DNA of 9,592 bases from an uncultured Candidatus Melainabacteria bacterium (GTDB lineage: Bacteria; Cyanobacteriota; Vampirovibrionia; Gastranaerophilales; Gastranaerophilaceae), in the NCBI GenBank assembly GCA_937895785.1, contig CALBKW010000089.1, positions 1-9,592 on the forward strand, given 5' to 3'. Below, piece after piece: positions 1 through 5,466 of this stretch. The notes under the pieces were generated by a model. It saw nothing but the letters and a program-made list of their open reading frames with translations, was not told the DNA's origin and made no database searches. The translations under genes and the position numbers were made by a program. Each line of letters opens with the position of its first letter. Positions within the stretch are counted from its first letter, which is position 1.

Positions 1-1
1 A

Positions 2-466
2 ATCTTAGTTGCATATTTCTCTTTGAGCGGTAATACAGAATATATCGCAAAACAAATTCAAGCAAAAACAGGTGCAGATTTGTTTAAAATAGATGTTGAA
101 ACACCATATCCAAAAGATTATTCAACAGTTACTCAAATTGCTAAAAAGCAAATTCAAGGCGGTGAAAAAGTTGCAATAAGGGGTTCTGTTGATACATCGG
201 CTTATGACTTGATTATTGTCGGCACACCTGCTTGGTGGTATACAATGGCACCGGCTGTTAAAACCTTCTTAGAAGATAACAACTTTGAAGGAAAAGAAAT
301 TGCAACATTCGTTACTCATGGCGGTGGCGGAGGTTACAAAATCGCACAAGAAATGAATCAATACGCTAAAGGTTCAAAACTTGTTACTAAACCGCTTGTA
401 ATTTATAGTCGTGGTGATTCAAACACAGACAAAGAAATTGATAATTGGATAAAATCTTTAAAATAA
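2..466 (+). CDS. Flavodoxin, 5'-truncated by window edge
   Basis: Flavodoxin: a small cytosolic FMN protein that shuttles low-potential electrons. The frame is open from base 2 and reads ILVAYFSLSGNTEYIAK, the first beta strand plus the FMN phosphate loop (S-x-S-G-N-T), so the true start lies just upstream of the window. A TTG at 23 falls inside that phosphate loop and cannot be the start. About 154 codons are visible. The VGTPAWWYTMAPAVKTFLE segment matches the tryptophan-containing FMN loop of the flavodoxin_4-type family, and THGGGGGYK is the later glycine-rich FMN loop. The length is normal for a short-chain flavodoxin once a few N-terminal residues are added. The gene converges on the membrane-protein operon, with a shared terminator between them. 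The family is clear; the redox partner is unknown. Confidence 0.93.
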   Translation: MLVAYFSLSGNTEYIAKQIQAKTGADLFKIDVETPYPKDYSTVTQIAKKQIQGGEKVAIRGSVDTSAYDLIIVGTPAWWYTMAPAVKTFLEDNNFEGKEIATFVTHGGGGGYKIAQEMNQYAKGSKLVTKPLVIYSRGDSNTDKEIDNWIKSLK

Positions 467-480
467 TAACTAGCTAGATA

Positions 481-517
481 AAAGGCGGGCGCGATTTTTC
501 AAATCGCGCCCGCCTTT
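481..517. terminator. Bidirectional intrinsic terminator, 17-bp perfect stem
   Basis: Bases 481-497 and 501-517 are perfect inverted copies separated by a 3-nt loop (TTC). The core is very GC-rich (GGCGGGCGCG) and the stem ends are A/T, so each strand leaves the hairpin through a T run. It lies between the stop of the flavodoxin (+) and the stop of the 141-residue membrane protein (-), the expected place for a terminator shared by convergent genes. Confidence 0.93.
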
Positions 518-529
518 TGAATTTTTATT

Positions 530-955
530 TTAGTTTCCACTAGCAGCAATACCTAAAACCATAGCTAAACAAGTTGCGATAAAAGAGATTGAAATGAATG
601 TAACAGTCAATCCGATACCCCAAGCAGCCCATTTCTTTTGAACTTTGTGGAAGTGTTCAACACTTTTCCATTGTTTGTTTTGCCAAGCCCAGCTATTACC
701 CTTGATACCAAAGATAATGTTTGCAACTAAGGCTGCAATACTACCAACTACAGGAATAAAAACGAGTACTAATGTTAATAAAGTTATGTAAGTTTTGTTT
801 CCCAACCCCCAAATCCAAGAAAATGTAAATGCACCCCAATTGAAGCGTTTAGCTACAATGTCGGGTACTTCTGAATTTGCGCCTTGTCCTGAATTGTTTG
901 TTAATTCTTGAGTTTGTACGTTTTGTTGTTCTGTGCTTAAATCATTAATTGTCAT
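530..955 (-). CDS. Small membrane protein with FNWGA...GIKGNxWAW module
   Basis: A 141-residue protein of unknown function. Residues 1-37 are a polar, Gln/Asn-rich cytosolic tail. RFNWGAFTFSWIWGLGNKTY (37-56) starts a Trp-rich module, followed by a hydrophobic segment at 58-85, then GIKGNSWAWQNKQW (83-96), HFHKVQKKW (101-109) and a last membrane segment at about 112-138. FNWGA recalls DUF2628-type small membrane proteins, but that assignment is tentative. The same module occurs at residues 158-235 of the next upstream gene. The ATG has a good ribosome binding site (AAAGGA, 5 nt away). It is the last gene of a three-gene minus-strand operon, 15 bp after its neighbour, and ends at the shared terminator. 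Such proteins are sometimes labelled ribonuclease G in databases; nothing here supports a nuclease. Confidence 0.85.
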   Translation of the reverse strand: MTINDLSTEQQNVQTQELTNNSGQGANSEVPDIVAKRFNWGAFTFSWIWGLGNKTYITLLTLVLVFIPVVGSIAALVANIIFGIKGNSWAWQNKQWKSVEHFHKVQKKWAAWGIGLTVTFISISFIATCLAMVLGIAASGN

Positions 956-970
956 AACTTTCCTTTCTTT

Positions 971-2140
971 TTATTTAGTAGGTTTGTAAAATTGATATGC
1001 CTTCATTGATGCTGATAAATATTCTTTAAAACTTCCGTTTTCTTGAACTTTTTTATCCATAATGAACTCGCCTAAAAGTTCTTTTGTTTCTTGACTATAT
1101 ATTTTTGTTCTAGGCAATTCCGTTGTTTTTGAATATTTAGCAGATTGTTTTTCAACTTTGTTTCTTTCAGTTGATGCCATTGAAGCTGCCATATCCAAAA
1201 TATCTTTTTTCTCTTGGAAGGAATACCCTCTCCAATCGTTTGAAAGCACATAATATTTATTTTCGTCTTTTGTAATTTCGTGCCCTTCAAAATAAATTGA
1301 ACCAAGAGAATTCATTGCCGTTTCTAATTTTTCAATAGTTTTATCTAATTTTTGAGTATCTCCATTGTTAGAGGTTATGTAAAATACAGTACCCATAACA
1401 AGTGTCATTGTAAGAGCAAAAATTATTGCAGGCACTACGATTACATTTAAAACAACAAAAATGATGCCTTGTTTTTCTTGTGATTTATTAAATTGTTCTA
1501 GGTTATCCCAATCTCTGTTTTTGCCAGCCCATTCGTTACCTTTAATACCGCAATAAATAGCAAACAAAAGCCCCCAAGGTGTGCACCATAAAAGTAACAT
1601 CCATAATGTTTTGTAAGATTTGTTTATTAATCCCCAAATCCATGTACCGAAAAGTGCACCCCAGTTGAATTGTTTTCTGTAATCATAAGGCCTTTCGCCA
1701 GTGATTTTACCTTTTTTTAGTAAAACCCAGAATGCAACTATTGTTCCTACAAGGTAAATTAATAAGGCTAAAATGCTTGGAAAAACATAACCAAAAGCGA
1801 GGATTATGAAAATTGCAGAAATTCCATAATTCATACACTTGTTTTCTTCGCCGTTGATGTCATTTAATCGTCTGATAACGTTTGAAACTATTACATAAGA
1901 AATAATTATGCTACCAATTATCCCCCATATTCTAACACCAAGAGGAGCTTGCATAAAAAAACTTGTAAAATTGAATAGACTGCTCAGATTGTCTGCACCT
2001 GTTAAATAATAACCAGTAAGAGGTGTTGTAAACAGGATTGAAATCATATTCAATAAGACTAAATTTAGAAAATAGTCATACCTCCCTATAAATCCTTCAA
2101 AGCTCACAAATGCTTTATTCTCTCTCATTTCTTCTATCAT
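971..2140 (-). CDS. DUF805-like + FNWGA-module membrane protein with soluble C-terminal domain
   Basis: A 389-residue three-part membrane protein. Residues about 13-145 resemble DUF805: FEGFIGRYDYF near the N-terminus, hydrophobic segments at about 25-45, 70-90 and 106-141, and the internal RRLNDING (90-97) typical of that family. Residues 158-235 repeat the module of the adjacent 141-residue protein (QFNWGALFGTWIWGLINKSY, then GIKGNEWAGKN). A last membrane segment at about 226-256 leads into a Lys/Glu-rich soluble domain (257-389) containing NDWRGYSFQEKKDILDMAAS, which I do not recognise. The ATG is preceded by AGGAG at 5 nt, which favours it over the in-frame ATG four codons later. It lies 12 bp after the 191-residue gene and 15 bp before the 141-residue gene. 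Membrane location is well supported; function is unknown. Confidence 0.85.
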   Translation of the reverse strand: MIEEMRENKAFVSFEGFIGRYDYFLNLVLLNMISILFTTPLTGYYLTGADNLSSLFNFTSFFMQAPLGVRIWGIIGSIIISYVIVSNVIRRLNDINGEENKCMNYGISAIFIILAFGYVFPSILALLIYLVGTIVAFWVLLKKGKITGERPYDYRKQFNWGALFGTWIWGLINKSYKTLWMLLLWCTPWGLLFAIYCGIKGNEWAGKNRDWDNLEQFNKSQEKQGIIFVVLNVIVVPAIIFALTMTLVMGTVFYITSNNGDTQKLDKTIEKLETAMNSLGSIYFEGHEITKDENKYYVLSNDWRGYSFQEKKDILDMAASMASTERNKVEKQSAKYSKTTELPRTKIYSQETKELLGEFIMDKKVQENGSFKEYLSASMKAYQFYKPTK

Positions 2141-2152
2141 ACTTTCTCCTTT

Positions 2153-2728
2153 TTATTTAACCTCTTCTTGAGTAATAAACTCAGGTGCGGGAATATCTGC
2201 CAAATCATCTTGTTTATATTTCATAAACAATACTGCAACTAATAATACAATCATTAAAACAACAAAAAAAGGATTTTCCTTGTCGTGTTCTGGTGGCAAA
2301 TCTTTTGATTCACGAATTTCAATGTATTTGAAATAAAATTCTTTAGCGTTTTCAATATTGTTTATAATATATTTTTTAAGAGATTTTGTTCTAATTGAAA
2401 TCACTCCATGAATGTTAGTATCAATGGCTCTAACTTTTATTATATCTTCGTATGGAAATTCAAAAATCTTGTTTCCTCTTTTTAATACTATTTTTTCATT
2501 TGTTAGATAAATTTCGTCGTTTTTATATGATTGGTGGACTTTAAGCCCAAAAATAATTGCAGTAATTAATAATAAATAACTTGCAATGCGAATTAAGAAA
2601 TCCCACATTGTTACTATCTCAAAGAAAAAAGCAAGTAAGGATATTAAGCCTAGAAGCATAGCACATAGCAGAAGTGATATATATTTCTTCTTGCTTTTTA
2701 TGCCTTTTAATAAAATTTGAACTTCCAT
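2153..2728 (-). CDS. Membrane protein with probable bacterial PH-like domain
   Basis: A 191-residue protein with two N-terminal membrane segments (about 18-40 and 44-64). A beta-rich stretch follows at about 70-140: DEIYLTNEKIVLKRGNKIFE, then FPYEDIIKVRAI and a glycine-centred strand VISIRTKSLKKYII. The order 'Y-x-L-T-N-x-x-I-x-x-x-x-G ... I' is typical of bacterial PH-like (bPH) domains of membrane proteins. A third membrane segment (152-168) and a short acidic tail (QDDLADIPAPEFITQEEVK) end it. The ATG has AAGGAAG about 6 nt upstream. It is the first gene of the three-gene minus-strand operon, with the palindromic repeat directly upstream. The bPH call rests on pattern only; no ligand or partner can be named. 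Confidence 0.8.
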   Translation of the reverse strand: MEVQILLKGIKSKKKYISLLLCAMLLGLISLLAFFFEIVTMWDFLIRIASYLLLITAIIFGLKVHQSYKNDEIYLTNEKIVLKRGNKIFEFPYEDIIKVRAIDTNIHGVISIRTKSLKKYIINNIENAKEFYFKYIEIRESKDLPPEHDKENPFFVVLMIVLLVAVLFMKYKQDDLADIPAPEFITQEEVK

Positions 2729-2746
2729 TTAAAATCTTCCTTATTT

Positions 2747-2873
2747 TGTCATTCTAAACTTGTTTGACAAAGCGAACAAACGAAAATTGAGTTTTGTGAG
2801 CCTGTCTCCTGTGTGGCAGAATCGCATTATCTCATCAAAAAAATTGCGATACTGAAATAAATTCAGAGTGACA
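2747..2873. repeat. Degenerate palindromic intergenic repeat with imperfect terminal inverted arms
   Basis: Bases 2747-2765 (TGTCATTCTAAACTTGTTT) and the reverse complement of 2855-2873 match at 15 of 19 positions. Most of the differences still allow G-U pairing in one or other transcript. A smaller inverted pair (ATCGCA at 2821-2826, TGCGAT at 2845-2850) sits inside. The arms resemble widespread bacterial intergenic palindromes of the GTCATTCTGAAC...TTCAGAATGAC type. The element fills almost the whole gap between the acetyltransferase stop and the next ORF. No transposase and no clear target duplication are seen, and only one copy is in the window. Confidence 0.6.
2751..2779 (-). promoter_or_regulatory. 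Weak candidate promoter of membrane-protein operon, inside repeat
   Basis: On the minus strand, TTGTTC (2779-2774), a 17-nt spacer and TAGAAT (2756-2751) would start transcription near 2744, about 15 nt before the ATG and just ahead of the SD AAGGAAG. The -35 is poor (3/6) and the -10 good (5/6). If real, an arm of the repeat supplies the operon's -10. Confidence 0.35.
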
Positions 2874-2879
2874 CTGTTA

Positions 2880-3359
2880 TTAATTTTGATAAGCCAATCG
2901 TTCTGAACCGTCAGGTTTCTTGATTATACCACAATATTTAAAACTGTTCTTCAAGATTGTTTTTTGCATTGGAAGATTGTTTTTGTGGGTATCAATTTTG
3001 ATGTTGTGATGTTTGTTTATGCACCACTGAATACATTTAGACGCAAGCCCTTTTTTATGTTCTGCTACTGCAATACGGTGGATTACTCCATAAGGTTCAT
3101 CATTCAACCATTCGCCTTCATAAATTTTGTCATAAGTCGGTTCGTTTCCAACAAAGAAACAAAATACAGCAACAATTTTACTTTCATCAACACAGACATA
3201 AAGTTGTTCGTTTTTTACATCTTCTTGTAATAACTCTTTTTGTGGGTAATTGTTCACCCATTGTCCTGCGTTTCCGCAATCGTCCATAAAAGATTTTGCA
3301 AGGCTATAAATCTCTTTTATTTTATCAATTTCTTCAAGTTTTGCTAATCTGATTTCCAT
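2880..3359 (-). CDS. GNAT-family N-acetyltransferase
   Basis: A 159-residue cytosolic acetyltransferase of the GNAT fold, using acetyl-CoA; the substrate is unknown. It starts with MEIRLAKLEEIDKIKEIY, a standard GNAT first strand and helix. Motif A, with the acetyl-CoA pyrophosphate loop, is GVIHRIAVAEHKKGLASKC (91-109), in which H-K-K-G-L-A stands for the usual Q/R-x-x-G-x-G/A. Motif B follows as IDTHKNNLPMQKTILKNSF (122-140), then KYCGII. The length is typical. The ATG has no Shine-Dalgarno, but the N-terminus fits the family start exactly, and a strong promoter directly abuts it, implying a leaderless mRNA. It appears monocistronic: a terminator lies upstream and the palindromic repeat begins 6 bp past its stop. 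RimI-like protein acetylation or small-molecule acetylation are both possible. Confidence 0.9.
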   Translation of the reverse strand: MEIRLAKLEEIDKIKEIYSLAKSFMDDCGNAGQWVNNYPQKELLQEDVKNEQLYVCVDESKIVAVFCFFVGNEPTYDKIYEGEWLNDEPYGVIHRIAVAEHKKGLASKCIQWCINKHHNIKIDTHKNNLPMQKTILKNSFKYCGIIKKPDGSERLAYQN

Positions 3360-3365
3360 AAATTT

Positions 3366-3395
3366 ATTTTAAATGTTTTTTATTGTTTTTGTCAA
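3366..3395 (-). promoter_or_regulatory. Sigma70 promoter of GNAT gene, predicted leaderless start
   Basis: On the minus strand a perfect -35 TTGACA (3395-3390), an 18-nt spacer and a -10 TAAAAT (3371-3366, 5/6). A start site 7 nt past the -10 falls on 3359, the A of the GNAT ATG. Together with the lack of any SD this predicts a leaderless transcript. The -35 begins 3 bp after the upstream terminator hairpin. Confidence 0.7.
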
Positions 3396-3397
3396 TA

Positions 3398-3429
3398 AAT
3401 AGCGCCGTGACTTTTGTCACGGCGCTATT
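3398..3429 (-). terminator. Intrinsic terminator after Cys-rich gene, 14-bp perfect stem
   Basis: AATAGCGCCGTGAC (3398-3411) and GTCACGGCGCTATT (3416-3429) pair perfectly around a TTTT loop. It lies 27 bp past the stop of the Cys-rich gene on the minus strand. The following minus-strand bases are T-rich but interrupted (TTTATTG), so termination may be incomplete toward the acetyltransferase. Confidence 0.88.
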
Positions 3430-3455
3430 ACTTTATTTAGTGCTCTTTTAATAAG

Positions 3456-3911
3456 CTATTTGCATTTTTGGCAAGTACATTTTGATTTTCTAAAAAGTTT
3501 AAACTTTTTGTTGCAATCGCATTTTTTATCGCAAGAACATTTTACCTTGTGACATTTGCAATCACATTTTGTACATTCACATTTTTTGTCGTTGTGGCAA
3601 CCACACTTACAGTTTTTGTCGCAAGATTGTGTACATGCACATTTGCAACCTTTTTTAGCACAGTCACAATTGAAATCTTTTTTACATTGTTTCAAGCATT
3701 TGCAATTAGTTTGGAAACATTCACATCTTTTGCGCATCTTTTTACATCCGCATTTGCAGTCGTCTTTACAAGATTTGTAGCAACCACAATCACATGTTTT
3801 TGCACAGTTGCATTTTGTTGTAGGTGTTGTGTTAGCCGTTTCACCAGCAAATGAAGCATTTGCACAGAAGAAACAACCAACTAAAAACATTGTAGCTAAT
3901 ACTTTTTTCAT
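3456..3911 (-). CDS. Exported cysteine-rich, CxC-repeat protein (metallothionein-like composition)
   Basis: A 151-residue protein I do not recognise as a named family. Residues 1-22 (MKKVLATMFLVGCFFCANASFA) form a signal peptide with a likely signal peptidase I site before GE. LVGC at 10-13 also fits a lipobox, but it would leave a very short hydrophobic core. The mature part of about 129 residues has 35 Cys, mostly as CxC and CxCxC, mixed with Lys, Asp and a few His. SC-x3-CKCGC-x(6 or 5)-CEC occurs twice (47-65 and 96-113), which suggests internal duplication. The ATG at 3911 has a strong GGAGG SD. The frame stays open back to 3998, but the promoter lies inside that extension, so 3911 is the start. 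It has its own promoter and terminator. Metal binding (thiolate clusters) or a disulfide-bonded envelope protein are both plausible; neither is proven. Confidence 0.88.
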   Translation of the reverse strand: MKKVLATMFLVGCFFCANASFAGETANTTPTTKCNCAKTCDCGCYKSCKDDCKCGCKKMRKRCECFQTNCKCLKQCKKDFNCDCAKKGCKCACTQSCDKNCKCGCHNDKKCECTKCDCKCHKVKCSCDKKCDCNKKFKLFRKSKCTCQKCK

Positions 3912-3969
3912 AAAACCTCCAATATTTAAGTTATAACTATTATTATTTTGACCTGTGGGGTATGCCTTT

Positions 3970-3998
3970 ATAATATAGATTTTTCGGCATTTTGTCAA
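3970..3998 (-). promoter_or_regulatory. Strong sigma70 promoter of Cys-rich gene
   Basis: On the minus strand a perfect -35 TTGACA (3998-3993), a 17-nt spacer and TATTAT (3975-3970, 5/6). The predicted start is near 3963, giving a leader of about 52 nt that ends in the GGAGG SD. The -35 begins 3 bp past the SGNH hydrolase stop. ATGCC/GGCAT (3990-3986 and 3966-3962) flank the -10, and a 10-bp palindrome AGTTATAACT (3929-3938) lies in the leader; either might be a protein-binding site. Confidence 0.8.
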
Positions 3999-4000
3999 GT

Positions 4001-4609
4001 TTAGTTTAAGTGTTTAAAAATCTCGTTTGCAATTTTTAAATGTTCTTCAGGCTCAAAGTGTAATCCATCAATTGTTGAAGGTTTCACAATTGTGTTTAAG
4101 TCTATGAAATCACAGTTGTTTTCTCGTGCGATTTGTTGGTAAATTTTTGCTAGTTGCTTTGATTTTTCAATTGAACTTTTATCAAAAAGTGTTGAAAATA
4201 TCGGATTTTTTAAAACATTTTCCGTTAAATCTGTAGGTGAGATTAAAATAATTTTGGTATTCGGTAATGTACTTTTAACCATTTTTATAAGGCTAGAAAT
4301 ACCATTATTTATGTCTTGATGTGAAACTTCATACTGAAATTGCAAGTCATTAATCCCAATTGCAAGAATTACGTAGTTGAGGTTATTATTTAAAAATTCT
4401 GGTAAAATTTTGAAACCAGTGAATATTTTGCCTGCGGGATTATCTGCAAATGCGGTTCTATTATTACAGCTAGCTTCAATAATATGAAATTTATCCATAC
4501 AAAGACTTTGCAAAATTCCAGTCCATCGTATGTTTTTGTCATACCTTGTGCCGTTTTCTGGATTGAATCCAAAGGCGTTGCTATCGCCAAAACATAAAAT
4601 ATTTTTCAT
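4001..4609 (-). CDS. SGNH/GDSL hydrolase, arylesterase-like subgroup
   Basis: A 202-residue cytosolic esterase or acyl-transferring enzyme of the SGNH fold. Block I is CFGDSNAFG, with nucleophile Ser10. RYDKNIRWTGIL (22-33) and ASCNNRTAF (46-54) match the small arylesterase-like subgroup (compare the mycobacterial acyltransferase MsAcT), which usually has a G-x-x-x-RT segment here; the Gly is replaced by Ser/Cys. Block III is GIND (85-88, oxyanion Asn87). Block V is DGLHF, with catalytic Asp181 and His184. All catalytic residues are present and there is no signal peptide. Its ATG overlaps the stop of the upstream glycosyltransferase in TAATG, so translation is probably coupled. The context suggests removing or moving acetyl groups on sugars, but this is inference and the substrate is unknown. 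Confidence 0.9.
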   Translation of the reverse strand: MKNILCFGDSNAFGFNPENGTRYDKNIRWTGILQSLCMDKFHIIEASCNNRTAFADNPAGKIFTGFKILPEFLNNNLNYVILAIGINDLQFQYEVSHQDINNGISSLIKMVKSTLPNTKIILISPTDLTENVLKNPIFSTLFDKSSIEKSKQLAKIYQQIARENNCDFIDLNTIVKPSTIDGLHFEPEEHLKIANEIFKHLN

Positions 4610-5466
4610 TATTTATTACGTTTCCATACTAAAATAAAATCAAACAAATAATATTTAGCTTCTGTTTGGGTTTCTTTTACTGTAAATACAGTTGCGCCAA
4701 ATAATTCAATCTTAAATGTTATGGCTTTAAGTTCTTTTTGATTGATTTTGATACCTCTTGATGTTGCATAATTAAAGATTTTTACCCTTGTCATCATTTT
4801 GTCATGTATTTTTTTCAAGGTAGGTTTACTTTTTACAATAGAAGTTGGGTTTACAAAATAGTAATAATAAGTGTTTGGCACGGAAACAATCTTATTACAC
4901 TTGTCAAGAACTTTTATTGTAAATTCACCGTCTTCGTAATAGATTCCTTCTTCAAATCTAAGATTATCAAATAAATTTTTTTTATATATCTTGTTCCAAA
5001 CGCCTGGATTTTTTATGCCATGTGATAATTTAAGCTTATCTTGTATGCTTTCTGCAACTTCAATATTTTGAATATTTAATCTGATTTTGTGTTTTTTCTC
5101 GCCTTTTCTTACAATGTCACCAAACGCGATGTCACAATCGTTTTCTATTGCGGCATTATAAAGCTTTTCAAAATAATTTGTATCAACCCAATCGTCACTA
5201 TCAATAAAGCCTATATATTCAGATGTGGCGTTATCTAATCCCGTATTTCTTGCAGCCGACAAGCCTCCATTTTTTCTTGTTATAATTTTTATTCGGCTAT
5301 CATTTTTTGCATATTGTTCACAAATATCTAAAGAACCATCTGTAGAACCGTCGTTTACAAGAACAATCTCAATGTCCTTTAATGTTTGGTTTACAACACT
5401 ATCAATACATCTTTTTAAATATTGTTCTACATTATAAACTGGAATAATTATGCTAACTTTAGCCAT
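4609..5466 (-). CDS. Family 2 glycosyltransferase (second of tandem pair)
   Basis: A 285-residue GT-A fold enzyme that transfers a sugar from a nucleotide-sugar to a growing glycan at the cytosolic side. It starts VSIIIPVYNVEQYL (4-17), followed by IVLVNDGSTDGS (34-45) for nucleotide binding, NGGLSAARNTG (66-76) and the metal-binding DSDD (89-92). GVWNKIY (155-161) and YYED (177-180) follow, the latter a likely catalytic acidic pair. The C-terminus YYLFDFILVWKRNK resembles the LFGFIP ending found in many such enzymes. I chose ATG 5466, which has GAGG 6 nt upstream, over TTG 5478, which has no SD. It overlaps the stop of the upstream paralogue by 8 bp and the SGNH gene start by 1 bp. Donor and acceptor cannot be read from sequence. 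Confidence 0.92.
   Translation of the reverse strand: MAKVSIIIPVYNVEQYLKRCIDSVVNQTLKDIEIVLVNDGSTDGSLDICEQYAKNDSRIKIITRKNGGLSAARNTGLDNATSEYIGFIDSDDWVDTNYFEKLYNAAIENDCDIAFGDIVRKGEKKHKIRLNIQNIEVAESIQDKLKLSHGIKNPGVWNKIYKKNLFDNLRFEEGIYYEDGEFTIKVLDKCNKIVSVPNTYYYYFVNPTSIVKSKPTLKKIHDKMMTRVKIFNYATSRGIKINQKELKAITFKIELFGATVFTVKETQTEAKYYLFDFILVWKRNK

Noticed and set aside
530..955. Ribonuclease G-type annotation of the 141-residue protein
   Set aside because: It has no S1 domain or catalytic residues; it is a short Trp-rich membrane protein.
2964..3230. Plus-strand frame opposite the GNAT gene
   Set aside because: It is antisense to a clear GNAT coding region and has no recognisable domain or SD.
3549..3880. 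Several open frames overlapping the Cys-rich gene on both strands
   Set aside because: They arise from its biased Cys/Lys codons (TGC/TGT, AAA/AAG). None has an SD or sensible protein composition, while the minus frame with a signal peptide has promoter, SD and terminator.
3872..3911. Lipoprotein reading of the Cys-rich protein (LVGC lipobox at residues 10-13)
   Set aside because: The hydrophobic core before Cys13 would be only about six residues, and hydrophobic sequence continues to a good A-S-F-A cleavage site, so signal peptidase I is favoured.
3912..3998. Longer version of the Cys-rich protein starting at 3998
   Set aside because: The extra 29 residues contain the -35 and -10 boxes and lack an SD, and they would bury the signal peptide.
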